Of a stretch of DNA of 64,000 nt, positions 10,451-21,501 are shown piece after piece. How positions within the stretch are numbered: the first letter of the stretch is position 1; the number at the start of each line of letters is the position of its first letter. This DNA is from Dipteris shenzhenensis (Eukaryota > Polypodiophyta > Polypodiopsida > Gleicheniales), in NCBI GenBank assembly GCA_047967505.1, contig CM106538.1; one strand, 5' to 3'. The translations under genes were made by a program, and so were the position numbers. Under the pieces are notes generated by a model that saw only the letters and a list, made by a program, of their open reading frames with translations, did no database searches and was not told where the DNA came from.

Positions 10451-12376
10451 AGATGCCTCCAGAAAAACATGGTCATGCACTAGATGCACCACAAAATTAT
10501 GTTACTACAATTGAATATCCTAATAAGTGGAATTGCACAATATGTGGAAAATAGCTCATAGGATCAAGCACTAGGATTTGATCTCACTTCTTAGGAGACC
10601 CCAAAAATTTGATTGGGAAGTGTACTGACGGAGGCACTTAAGGGATTGTACGAAAACTAGGAGGAGGACCAAAAAGTGTCGAGCACATGATAGATAAGTT
10701 ATTGTGCATGGAGAATCCCTAAGTGAGGCATCTATTGCTATAACTACATCTGTTGACTTACCTGCTTCCTCACAAGAGATTCCTATGGGCACTCTTGGTG
10801 CTTCAAGAAAAACATCAAGATGTATGAATGCATCCACAGAGTAAGGACAAGTTCAGAATGTCTCTTCAATATGCAAGACTATGACCAAATATCCTTTGAA
10901 GCTTCTTTTAGAACACAATGGGATGAGAAATCCCAACAAGACATCTTTGAAGTGATATGCCGTACTGGATGTCCTTTGAATATGGTTCTAAGTCCCCATT
11001 GGAAAAATACAATGGCCTTTGTCGCAAGAGCAGGTGTTTCATTTACTATGCCATCTTACCACGTTGTGCGAGATGACATGTTGGATAAGTACTATGATAA
11101 GATGAGAAGAGATGCATCAGATTGTGTATGATGGCATGGATAAGACTATTTGCACCAATATGGATGGAAGAATGTGACAATGAGTCTTATCACCTTCAAA
11201 GGTGAGGCACTCCATCTTTCAGTCGATACAAGTGGCCAAGCAAAGACAGGAGAGTATGTTGCTGAACAATGGCAAAAGGTAATTGAAGAGGTGGGGCTGC
11301 AAAATGTGATTCAAGTCACCACAAACAATGAAAAGAAGTGTAGAAAAGCTGGAAAGATGATAAGTAAATATAATTACAACGATTTGGGCCTCACCACGCT
11401 CTTGTCATTGTCTCGACCTAGTACTCAAGGATTGGTAAAAGAACTCCGAGAGAGTATTTCAAGATTCCCGTTGATAAAAGCTGAAAGATGGTACTGTATT
11501 TTCTTAATCATGAAAGATTTTTTGGCATATTTAGAAACCACCAAGATCCATTGTATAGGATGGAACTTTTAAAGCCTGGCAAGACACACTTTGGTACAAA
11601 CTATATTGCATTACAGTGCTTGTTAAAGTTGTAGGATGTTATTACCGAAATATTCTATAGTGCATAGGTAACATTACGGATAGTTGAATATCACACGGCC
11701 AACTTTTGCATGGAGTATAATGAGCTCAAAAGTCAATCCATTTCCCCTAGCTTTTGGAAGAGGATTTCAGATGCAGTAGAGGTAATGAAGCCCATTTGGA
11801 ATGCCATTCATAAATTAGATGTCAAATGATCAAGTATAGGAAATGCCTACATGGCTTGATGGGACTGCTGAACGTGACATACTGAAGGAAGGAGATGGCA
11901 AAATGAGAGCCATTACACGTTGGCCAAATCTCAACTACTAATGAATTTGTCTGTAAATGGTGGACTCAAGCTCACAACTCAATGCACTATGCTAGTCATG
12001 TATTGGATGAGTCAATGGTGGGAATATCATCCTAAAACTAATGCAAAGACTATGAAAACTTGGCATGCATTGTTGGCTACTCTCTTTGACGACAATAATG
12101 AGTATGTAGCAGCCATCAGGGAGTTATCATTCTTTAGAAACAAGGAAGGATTATTTACAAATGTCAAGATACAACAACTGGCAAAGAACATGACTACATG
12201 GAGATGGTTGGAAATTGTTGAGGCATTGACACCTCACTTGCAAACATTAGCCTTGAAATTTATCCCACAAAGTTGGTGGCTAAAACTCTTCCTAGTCCTT
12301 TGCATGATGCTCCAGTACTAGAGGTTGCTCAACCTACGGAATCTAATGACAGTGAAAGTATCGATGCTGAAGCTTA
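10451..12376 (+). pseudogene. hAT transposase (BED, DUF659), copy 1
   Basis: The first part, starting MPPEKHGHA at 10451, has a BED finger KWNCTICGK...LIGSSTRI...SHFLGD...GKC, broken by TAG and TGA stops. Frames at 10820-11131, 11150-11572 and 11920-12321 follow. The middle one is a DUF659-type region (YGWKNVTMSLITFKGEALHL, then VIEEVGLQNVIQVTTNNE). The last has the hAT C-terminal region (ALTPHLQTLALKFIPQS). Family members cut and paste DNA in the nucleus and make 8-bp target duplications. Here the acidic catalytic context and the SDGW motif are lost and stops separate every block, so it is inactive. From 10841 onward it is duplicated downstream. Confidence 0.8.
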
Positions 12377-14740
12377 ATCGATATTTGCTGCAATTTATAT
12401 ACTTTTACAGTCTTTTGAGTAAGTAAAAAATCATGAGTTTTCTTTTTCATGCAAATTACAATATCGTTGTCATAGAGTTCAATTTCAAAAAAATACACTG
12501 TCACACATTAAAGTGTTTTTTTTTTTGCGGAAAAAACATTCTGTATTAAGGAAAATTTAGTCTCAAATGAGACAATTACAATGTAGCCATATACTCCTCA
12601 ACTTTAAGGATTGAAACTCAAAATTTCCTTAGCACCATTGCGAGCGGTGAACCGCACGAACAGCCGCAAAACCTTTTCATTTAAGATAGGGGCAATTACA
12701 GTTGTAGTGTAAAGTATGACCTCTTTACCTAATGTGAATTATAGTACCATTCCCATAGAGTTTAGTTTTAAAAAAATACATCGGCACATAGTAAGGACAA
12801 GTTCAGAATGTCTCTTCAATATGCAAGACTATGACCAAATATCCTTTGAAGCTTCTTTTAAACACAATGGGATGAAAAATCCCAACAAGACATCTTTGAA
12901 GTGATATGTCGTATTGGATGTCCTTTGAATAGGGTTCTAAGTCCCCATTGGAAAAATACAATGGCCTCTGTCGCAAGAGCAGGTGTTTCATTTACTATGC
13001 CATCTTACCACATTGTGCGAGATGACATGTTGGATAAGTACTATGATAAGATGAGAAGAGATGCATCAGATTGTGTATGATGGCATGGATAAGACTATTT
13101 GCACCGATATGGATGGAAGAATGTGACAATGAGTCTTGTCACCTTCAAAGGTGAGGCACTCCATCTTTCAGTCGATACAAGTGGCCAAGCAAAGACAGGA
13201 GAGTATGTTGCTGAACAATGCCAAAAGGTAATTGAAGAGGTGGGGCAGCAAAATGTGATTCAAGTCACCACAAACAATGAAAATAAGTGTAGAAAAGCTG
13301 GAAAGATGATAAGTAAATATATCCACAATGATTTGGGCCTCACCATGCTCTTGTCATTGTCTCGACCTAGTACTCAAGGATTGGTACAAGAACTCCGAGA
13401 CAGTTTTTTAAGATTCCCATTGATGAGGGCTGAAAGATGGTACTGTATTTTCTTAATCATGAAAGATTTTTTGGCATATTTAGAACCACCAAGATCCATT
13501 GTATAGGATGGAACTTTTAAAGCCTAGAAAGACACACTTTGGTATGAACTATATTGCATTAGAGTGCTTGTTAAAGTTGTAGGATGTTATTACCAAAATA
13601 TTCTATAGTGCATAGGTAACATTGCGGATAGTTGAATATCACACGGCCAACTTTTGCATGGAGTATAATGAGCTCAAAAGTCAATCCATTTCCCCTAGCT
13701 TTTGGAAGAGGATTTTAGATGCAGTAGAGGTAATGAAGCCCATTTGGAATGCCATTCATAAATTAGATGTCAAATGATCAAGTATAGGAAATGCCTACAT
13801 GGCTTGATGGACTGTTGAACGTGACGTACTGAAGGAAGGAGACAGCAAAATGAGAGCCATTACACGTTGGCCAAATGTCAACTACTAATGAATTTGTCTG
13901 TAAATGGTGGACTCAAGCTCACAACTCAATGCACTATGCTAGTCATGTATTGGATGAGTCAATGGTGGGAATATCATCCTGAAACTAATGCAAAGACTAT
14001 GAAAACTGGGCATGCATTGTTGGCTACTCTCTTTGAGGGCAATAATGAGTATGTAGCAGCCATCAGGGAGTTATCATTCTTTAGAAACAAGGAAGGATTA
14101 TTTACAAATGTCAAGATACAAAAATTGGCAAAGAACATGACTACATGGAGATGATTGGAAATTGTTGAGGCATTGACACCTCACTTGCAAACATTAGCCT
14201 TGAAATTTATCCCACAAAGTTGGTGGCTGAAACTCTTCCTGGTCCTTTGCATGATGCTCCAGTACTAGAGGTTGCTCAACCTGCAAAATCTAATGACAGT
14301 GAAAGTATCGATGCTGAAGCTTAATTGATATTTACTATAATTTATATACTTTTACAGTCTTTTAATTAAGTTAAAAATCATGAGTTTTCTTTTTCATGCA
14401 AATTACAATATCGTTGCCATAGAGTTCAATTTCAAAAAAATACATTGTCACACATTAAAGTGTTTTTTTTGTGGGCAGAAAAAACATTCTGTATTAAGGA
14501 AAATTTAGTCTCAAATGAGACAATTACAATGTAGCCATATACTCCTCAACTTTAAGGATTGAAACTCAAAATTTCCTTAGCACCATTGCGAGTGGTGAAC
14601 CGCACGAACAACCACAAAACCTTTTCATTTAAGATAGGGGCAGTTACAGTTGTAGTGTAAAGTATGACCTCTTTACCTAATGTGAATTATAGTACCATTC
14701 CCATAGAGTTTAGTTTTAAAAAAATACATCGGCACATAGT
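10841..14740. repeat. 1.95-kb direct tandem duplication
   Basis: 10841-12790 is repeated at 12791-14740. The junction is visible where GTAAGGACAAGTTCAG, unique upstream context in copy 1, recurs directly after the 3' flank ...CGGCACATA at 12790, and that same 3' flank reappears at 14729-14740 before diverging. The first three bases at each breakpoint (GTA) are shared, suggesting microhomology or unequal exchange. Divergence is a few per cent by eye. Confidence 0.9.
12791..14330 (+). pseudogene. hAT transposase, copy 2 (no BED domain)
   Basis: A near-identical direct repeat of the body of copy 1, with the same blocks (12815-12904, 13099-13506, 13867-14154) and the same nonsense codons after ASDCV and ending the block before YGWKNVTM. 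Because the lesions are shared, the gene was already dead when duplicated. The BED-finger region upstream of the breakpoint is absent. Extra differences include a TGA after MTTWR. Confidence 0.85.
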
Positions 14741-14744
14741 AGAG

Positions 14745-15230
14745 TTACAAAAAACATCTCTTCAAAAGCAGGGCATCTCCTCAACCCATCCCTTAGGTTC
14801 GTACAGGCGGTGAACCACACAAATAACTATAGTGATGGCAATTGTGTAGTAGCACCATGAAGAGGCCACATAAAAGGATGATAAGAATAATGGATACAAA
14901 GCACGAGAGGAGGATTGCAAGCATGGTGAACAAATCTAAAAGTACACAAATCTGATGTTTAAAAATGCAACCCTAAACCACTTCATATACGCTTAAACCA
15001 AGTTTCAACTAACATGATATGATGTATTAGAAGCACTTTGAAATGCAACACACAAACCACTTTATATATGTGTAAACAAACTTTCAATTAGCATGATTTG
15101 ACAAAGACTACATTAGAGAATTTGAGAGCACAATGGACATATGGAAAATTAAAACAATAGGCAAGAAAGTTTCAAAAAGATTTATCCAAGCTTCACATTA
15201 ATAAATACATATTTGCATGAGTATTCAATA
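14745..15230. other. No recognisable gene
   Basis: AT-rich sequence between the hAT duplication and the minus-strand RING-like gene end. It would be the 3' flank of that gene. No feature seen. Confidence 0.4.
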
Positions 15231-15233
15231 AAG

Positions 15234-15797
15234 TTATCTACAATCCACACTTTGCGACCTAGCAATTAGCCAATAAGTTGCCCCAATGCCAAGTGTATCA
15301 TACAACTCACGTGCCACTGGTGTATTACATGCTACACATGCACTTCTTGTTTTCAAGGTGTCCACAAGGCACACCAAGTGAAAAAAATGATGGCACAAGA
15401 ACACATAGTACCGAGTGGCTGTATCAAAGAGATCTTGTTAAATAGGATACAAAGGTCCTTCAGACACATATGTGATAGGAAAAGGAAGGGTGGATGGCTT
15501 GCGAGCAGTTAGGTCAATGAAGTTAGGATCTATATCTTGGATGGCTCTACCCACATTTATATGTTGAAGGGCTTGTTGCACATCCCTAACTTACCGATGG
15601 TAAGTAGTGGCAATGAGTGTTTGTTATCATAGCACATTCTCAGTGTCTAGTGTGCTCCCTCTATGCACAAGCAAGATGTTCAGCTGTTTGACCTCTCACT
15701 TGAGATGCTTCTTCTCACTCAAAACATTTTGATGCTCGTGCACTGCATCTTGGACAATTAATGGTGTGAAGGTGAGTTCTTTTCTACGAGTGCCATG
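15234..15797 (-). pseudogene. Unrecognised gene, 3' part with RING-like motif
   Basis: Read on the minus strand, the end of this gene gives VRDVQQALQHINVGRAIQDI, ITYVSEGPLYPI, a TAA, then YYVFLCHHFFHLVCLVDTL, SACVACNTPVARELYDTLG and a stop at 15234. The spacing C-x-H-x2-H-x2-C-x10-C-x2-C fits the second half of a RING-H2 finger; the first Cys pair is not visible. Upstream on the same strand (LSEKKHLK...EVKQLNILL) looks like a coiled coil with stops. The same motif with identical spacing occurs at about 44030. The gene is interrupted just upstream by an LTR element. RING proteins are often ubiquitin ligases, but that role is not shown here. Confidence 0.5.
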
Positions 15798-16086
15798 TGT
15801 TGGGATATCTCAAGGTGTATGCCTCAGGCACACCTTGGTTTCTATGTGTGAGTGCTAGAGGCACAGTTAGGTGCCCACAAGCATAGTTAGGTGGTGGAAA
15901 AGCCACATAGGATGATTGAGAGAATCTAGGAGCAGATTGAGGAGATGATTGTGGAGCTCTGAAGTCATCAGTGATGTCAGTGAGCATGTATGAGGTGCCT
16001 ACTTAAGGACCTCACTCTTCTTCATTCCATAATGCAAGTATTCTAAGTTTGTGTCCACTCTTTCCTTTCCTTTCAGTTTACCAACA
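15798..16086 (+). repeat. 5' LTR
   Basis: 289 bp, TG...CA ends with inverted TGTTGG/CCAACA termini, matching the copy at 17736-18024. Confidence 0.95.
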
Positions 16087-16098
16087 TGGTATCAGAGC
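16087..16098 (+). promoter_or_regulatory. Primer binding site (initiator tRNA-Met type)
   Basis: TGGTATCAGAGC directly abuts the LTR; this is the standard plant copia primer site. Confidence 0.95.
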
Positions 16099-16955
16099 CC
16101 TTTGATCCCCCTTGAGCCCATTTCTGCCACATCATCATCTTCTTCTTCATCTTCTTCTTCTCCATTTTCCTCTTTCTTCACAACATCTTTGAGAGCTTGG
16201 TTCTCCACCTACAAACGACCATTGCCCAAACCCTCTGAGCTGGAAACTCCTCTAGTATGGGCGAACTTCCACCTGCAAGCAATTGAAGAAAAAACGTCTG
16301 TGGTGGCTGCCATTCCCCAAACAGCGCATTTTTTGCCATTTCTTCTATTGCTCAATACTCCCTGCCTGCTCCGCCATTGCCTGAGCCCTATTAGGAGTAG
16401 ATGGGCGACCTTAAGACGAAGATTTTGAGCCATTTTTCAGCTCATTTGGTTCAGTAACAAGGGAGAAATCGTTAAAACTCAGGTTCATCCTGTAGCAACT
16501 CTCCCGGGCAAAAGTGCGCACCATTTCGTCCAACCTCTGTGCTGGACTCTCTCTGGTATATGAGCTTTCTTTTGCTTTAGAAAGACCTCTTTTCCTTGCT
16601 TTGAAGAGTGAGCTACAAGCTCTCCAAGTTCAGCCTTTTAGTTTTGACAGTTTTGGACAAGTTTTTGAAGATGATGCTACATAAAATGCTACTCTAGCAT
16701 TTCTATTTTTTTAAAACTTTCAATAACTTTAGTACAAGTGTAGCTTCAGTTTTGTTTTGAATTGCTAGACCTGGTTTTGATTAGAAAGTATTCATTTTAG
16801 CCACTTCTATGAAGCATGTAAGAAGAAGCATCATTGTTTGAAATTTGGTCACAAGACTTTGCTACATTAAATGCTTATATTTTGAAGCATTTCAGTTGTT
16901 ATTCTAAGATTTGTAAGAGAGAAGACACTGCCCAATACCTGGGTTAGACCCTCTC

Positions 16956-17420
16956 ATGGCTTACTTATGCAAAATATGTGAAAAGCCAAAACATAAAGCA
17001 ATGTCTTGTTATGCTACAAAGGATGAAAATGTCAACCTGACTTCCTTGTTGAAGATTGCCAAAACAATGGTTGCCAAAAAGGAAGAAACTACAAAGCCAG
17101 AGATCTACCCTCTCATGGCACTTTTATTTGACTCCAAGTACAAGAAAAAGATGAAGGTCAGATACCTAAGATATGCTTCTCTATACAACTATGGAGATGA
17201 CAAGATAATTGTTCTCTTGAAGGATATGATTTTCAGATCCACTTGTTCTATCATAGTACCATCTTATAAGGCACTAGACACTGCCCATGTGGTAAGACCT
17301 TGCCTTGACATGGATATTTTGCCTCCACAAGATGAGGCATCCCATGAAGATTATGCATTTGAAATCATCTCTATGTATACTCCAGATCTCTCTTTATGTC
17401 AAGGTACTCAGCCTGGATAG
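16956..17420 (+). CDS. Zinc-knuckle (gag-like) ORF of the small LTR element
   Basis: A 154-codon frame starting MAYLCKICEKPKHKAMSCYA. The CKIC-EKPK-H-KAMS-C spacing is a CX2CX4HX4C zinc knuckle, as in gag nucleocapsids that bind RNA. The rest (VNLTSLLKIAKTM, PLMALLFDSKYKKKMKVRYL) is not recognised. Upstream in the element, 16381-16680, other frames look partly coding (SALERPLFLALKSELQAL-like) and could be captured sequence. The ORF ends well before the polypurine tract. Confidence 0.6.
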   Translation: MAYLCKICEKPKHKAMSCYATKDENVNLTSLLKIAKTMVAKKEETTKPEIYPLMALLFDSKYKKKMKVRYLRYASLYNYGDDKIIVLLKDMIFRSTCSIIVPSYKALDTAHVVRPCLDMDILPPQDEASHEDYAFEIISMYTPDLSLCQGTQPG

Positions 17421-17735
17421 TCCTCCAAAATGAATGAAATAAACTATTGTGTTTTGTGTGTTTTGTAAACACCTCTGGTCACCTTATGATGTAGGCCATG
17501 TGTATGTTTTGTTCCATGGTACCTCCTGTAGACATTGTGTGCATGTACATGCAAGGGAGATAACCATTGGAAGGTCTTTTTGTATCCCTTTTTGTTTACC
17601 TTACACCCATGGGAACCCTTGCTAGCATGAGAACCTAGCCATAGATTAATCCTTGACCACCATGAGATGGCATGAGAAACTATGAGACTAGATGTATCCT
17701 TCACATAGCCTGAGGCATTCCCTTGAGGGGGGGTT

Positions 17736-18024
17736 TGTTGGGATATCTCAAGGTGTATGCCTCAGGCACACCTTGGTTTCTATGTGTGAGTGCTAGAGGC
17801 ACAGTTAGGTGCCCACAAGCACAGTTAGGTGGTGGAAAAGCCACATAGGATGATTGAGAGAATCTAGGAGCAGATTGAGGAGATGATTGTGGAGCTCTGA
17901 AGTCATCAGTGATGTCAGTGAGCATGTATGAGGTGCCTACTTAAGGACCTCACTCTTCTTCATTCCATAATGCAAGTATTCTGAGTTTGTGTCCACTCTT
18001 TCCTTTCCTTTCAGTTTACCAACA
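17736..18024 (+). repeat. 3' LTR
   Basis: 289-bp match to the 5' LTR, preceded by a purine tract and followed by the CCATG target duplicate. Confidence 0.95.
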
Positions 18025-18029
18025 CCATG

Positions 18030-18690
18030 AGCAAGTGCTACTACTCCCTCTTCCACGTTCATGAAAACTTCAAAATGTGTAGACAATATAAAAGTGAACC
18101 TCAAACCTAACTCACAAATAGATTGAAACAAAAATCACAATAGATGGTGGAAATTTTTACCTGAGGATGGACTTCCAATGTCTGAGGGCAGTGATGCAAC
18201 CATAGGAACTACTGGAGGTGCACTCCATGTAGGCTCGTGTGTTTGCGGCTTGTCAGCAAAGTCCACAAGATGACAGGAAGCTGACCCAACACAAATTTTG
18301 TATGCAACATCTTCACAAAGTATTGTTGAATACAACCACTATGTGGTGATCTTACTACACCATCTCATAAAGAAACATGCATTCTCATGCATAGCTTGGT
18401 GTGTGCATTGTTTTATGGGCCATCTCTCGTGGCCCCGTTGAGAGACTCTCCACATCGATGGTGACTACTGAATGATGATAGCCTCATGAATGTGTCTCAC
18501 TTTCCAATCATTCGAGTCATGGTAGGAGCTTTCTTGTGCAACTGCAACCACCTTTGCCCTCCTACTCTCATGCCATGTAGCATCGATGATGTCCATTAAG
18601 TACTTCATTGCACTTTTTGAGCAAGATTCTTGGCCTTGGGCCTCAAAGGTAGCTTGTGTATATGGTGTGTGTGAGGACAATGCCATATTG
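18030..18690 (-). pseudogene. Unrecognised minus-strand gene, middle segments
   Basis: This continues the gene interrupted by the small LTR element. Readable pieces on the minus strand are: 18465-18686 (MALSSHTPYTQATFEAQG, then AMKYLMDIIDATWHESRRAK), 18135-18335 (CEDVAYKICVGSASCHLVDF, then a Pro/Ser-rich tail) and 17937-18131 (FEVFMNVEEGVVALAHG), which would read into the 15.2-15.8 kb segment if the LTR element were absent. Whether the gaps are introns or decay cannot be told. No family was recognised. Confidence 0.4.
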
Positions 18691-19090
18691 CATAAAATTG
18701 ACAGAAGCCTAGCAGTAGCATAAAATTTATAGAAAATACCATGAAATTGGTGTGTAGAATGAGGAGTTTCTATCCGAGTAGGCTTGAATGAAATAACACA
18801 ACATAATTAGCTACACATGAGCATGTTGAATGAAATGTAATTAGAAACACGTGAAGCATCCATTCCTAGTTCTCGAATGCGTAAGATGAAATTGTGAGCG
18901 GGCTTGAATGAAATAACATAGCACAATTAACAAAGATGGAATTGTGATTGCTGCTCATGCACATTATTTATTGAAGGTGGAGTTTTGATGGATGAAAAGA
19001 GCATGTAGGACTTAACATTTGCAAAATAGTGGACTTACATTGCAAAAGGACTTCATTGATGAAGTAAAATTTTGTACAACCTAAAGAGTT
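18691..19090. other. No recognisable gene
   Basis: Sequence between readable gene segments, containing a repeated phrase GGCTTGAATGAAATAACA (about 18781 and 18901). It is possibly intronic. Confidence 0.35.
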
Positions 19091-19320
19091 TCATTTCAAA
19101 TCCAAAGTGTAGAAAAATCTTCATCTCTTCTGTGGGTTGTAAAGCCTCTTCTTCATTGGCCATGTGTGCATGGATTTTATTCAAAATTTAGTCCATGGAG
19201 GCACATGCCTTGAGGATGTCGTGCATAAATTTATTTTTGCAATCAAGCGAGGCTCTCACTACAATGTCATTCTTAGCGGTATTTTGACCATATTGATCAG
19301 CATCATAAATTAATTTGGTG
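19091..19320 (-). pseudogene. Unrecognised minus-strand gene, segment at copia junction
   Basis: The minus-strand frame reads KLIYDADQYGQNTAKNDIVV, then RASLDCKNKFMHDILKACAS. Across the GATTT target site it joins in frame with EWSPHTGYYAVGWLFGEI from the other side of the copia element (25855-25930). The continuity across the insertion is direct evidence that copia-1 landed in a reading frame. Confidence 0.55.
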
Positions 19321-19324
19321 ATTT

Positions 19325-19581
19325 TGACAAAATATGAAGAGGGGAGAGGAGAAGAGTGGAGATGAGGAGAGAGGGCACAGCTAGAGAGCACACCACAAAT
19401 GACTAGCTGTACACTATATTTGGTTGAAAAAATAGAATATATACAAACCCTTTTAGGGTTAGGGTTAGGGGATCTAACCCTTTCCTTTATATCACTCTAT
19501 TGGGTTAGTGCTATGCACATATGATCACGTGATGGTGCTATGCACACATGATCACATGATGTTGAGCATGAACTCTCAACA
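19325..19581 (-). repeat. copia-1 3' LTR with telomere-like TTAGGG motif
   Basis: 257 bp, TGTTGAGAG...TTTTGTCA on the minus strand. It carries TTTTAGGGTTAGGGTTAGGGG in plus orientation (about 19451-19471) and a probable TATA region just beside it. Confidence 0.95.
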
Positions 19582-19669
19582 CCTTCCCTCAAGATCAACA
19601 TCATAAAATAGGCCTTCCCTCAAGATGATGATTCTGGGGAATTGAAGAAGGACTGAGCATTACATTCCA

Positions 19670-20146
19670 TCACACCCCTTTAATGGGAATGTCCTTCCTC
19701 TGCATCAAACCAAGAGCTAGTCGGTATTTCTCGAATAGCTCTTTACCGAGTGGTTTGGTAAAGATGTGTGCAACATTCTCTTTGCTATCACAATGCTGCA
19801 GTGTGATGTCACCAAGTAACACTCTTTCTCTGATGAAGTGCTTTGTCCTGGAGTGATATACTGGATTCTTGGCCAATGCTTGAGCTGATTGATTATCACA
19901 GTATATTGTTGTTGTCTTCGACTCATCAAAGTAATCTATTTCTGACAATAGTCTTCTGAGCCATATAGCCTCACATGCACCTGTAGTGAGTGCTCTATAT
20001 TCCGCTTCAGTCGAAGACAAAGAAACAGTTGGCTGTTTGTTTGACAACCATGATATAGCACCTTGACCAGGGAAAAATGCATATCCTTGTGTCGATCTCC
20101 TGGTCTCATGATCTCCGGCATAGTCACTGTCACAGTATCCATGCAA
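19670..20146 (-). pseudogene. copia-1 RNase H
   Basis: The frame reads [60 protein letters not shown] and [13 protein letters not shown], the full copia RNase H signature. Compared with copia-3, six codons (the IDVKEH stretch after RTKH) are deleted. It is separated from the RT frame by a stop near 20180. The family role is degrading RNA during reverse transcription. Confidence 0.9.
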
Positions 20147-20179
20147 CCGTGGATGACTTCCTCTGTATTCTATCCCAAA

Positions 20180-21501
20180 CTATCTTGTACCTATGATGTA
20201 TCTCAAGACTCTTTTGGCTGCATTCCAGTGAGACTGTTTTGGATTTGCCATAAACTGTGCTAGTGAGTTTACTGCATAACAAATATCTGGCCGTGTGATT
20301 GTTAGATATATAAGAGATCCGATGAGTTGCCTATAGTACCTGTCATTGACTATAGGCTTTTCTGAATCTTTAGTAAGTTTCAAACTCTGTTCCATGGGAG
20401 TGGCTGAAATCTTGCAATCTACCATATGAAACTTCTTCAAGAGACTATCAACATACTTGAGCTGACTCATGAATGTGCTATCTGAATCTCTCCAGAACTC
20501 AATTCCAAGACAATAGTGCATAAGTCCAAGATCTTTCATGTCGAACTCTACAAATAAGTCTTGTTTCAGTTTTCTGATGAAGCTATCCTTGCTTCCTGTC
20601 ACAATCAGATCATCTACGTACAAAAGTGCAATAGTAATGTCTTCCCCTTGAACTTTGTAGTAGAGAGTATGATCTGCATTGGATTTCATGTATCCCAGAT
20701 TAGCAAAATACTTATCAATTTTGATGTACCAACTTTTGGGCGCTTGCTTTAAGCCGTAGAGACTTTTCTTGAGATGGCAAACCTTATTCTCCTTTTCTGG
20801 TTCAACATAACCTACTGGTTGTTGCATGTAGACTTCCTCGCCTAGATAACCATTGAGAAATGCATTCTTGCATCGAGCTGATACACATTCCATCTGCTGA
20901 GTGTCGCTAGGGATATCAAGAACCATATGGAATCCATCTTTGCTACTGGAGCATAAGTCTCATCATAGTCCTGACCATATTGTTGTGCAAATCCTTTTGC
21001 AACTAATCTGGCTTTGTATCTTTGAATACTTCCATTTGGATTGTACTTCACTTTGTATACCCATTTGTTTGCTATGGCCTTCTTTCCTAGTGGAAGGTCG
21101 CATAATTCCCAAGTATTATTCTTATACAAAGGATCCATTTCTTCATTCATAGCAGTTTGCCATTCTAGCTTGTCTACTGCATCTTTGAAGTACACTAGCT
21201 CTTCTGTAGCCATGATGGTAGTCATAAGAGCATAGTTGGTGGTTTCAACTTGAATTGCTTTGCCTTTCTGAACATATGTCAATCTGGCTGGAGGTCTGCT
21301 TTCCCTAGTAGACCGTCTGAGCTGTTGTGGCTCTGCTTGGGGTGTTACTGGCAATTCTTGCTCTTCTTCATCAACATGTTCTGTAGATGACTGTGAAGTC
21401 GATGCTTCTATCTCCTGTGTAGGTAAGGTTTTCCATTTTGATTCCTCATCAAAGATTACATCTCTGGAGATAATGACCTTGCGGTTGATGGCATCATACA
21501 A
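20180..21501 (-). pseudogene. copia-1 reverse transcriptase
   Basis: Two overlapping frames, 20842-21501 and 20180-20926, together cover RVT_2. The first has NNTWELCDLPLGKKAIANKW and ETYAPVAKMDSI. The second has KKSLYGLKQAPKSWY and the catalytic YVDD at 20609-20620. The frame changes at about 20860-20900, after YQLDA, and a stop follows IIGTR. The first 60 codons are the linker after integrase, rich in Gln/Glu. RVT_2 copies element RNA into cDNA in cytoplasmic particles; this copy cannot be translated intact. Confidence 0.9.

Larger units (their letters stand above)
15798..18024 (+). mobile_element. Small non-autonomous LTR retrotransposon, complete
   Basis: Two 289-bp LTRs (15798-16086 and 17736-18024) begin TGTTGGGATATCTC and end TTTACCAACA. 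They differ at about two positions by eye, so the insertion is young. A perfect 5-bp target duplication CCATG flanks it (15793-15797, 18025-18029). The primer site TGGTATCAGAGC follows the left LTR and a polypurine tract TTGAGGGGGGGTT precedes the right one. The 1.65-kb interior encodes only a zinc-knuckle ORF and no protease, integrase or RT, so mobility would depend on a copia relative. It lies inside a minus-strand gene. A related element is at 52946-54448. Confidence 0.95.

Noticed and set aside
17736-18024. Second LTR at 17.7 kb as a solo LTR
   Set aside because: It pairs with 15798-16086 with the same length and a shared CCATG duplication, so it is the 3' LTR of a complete element.
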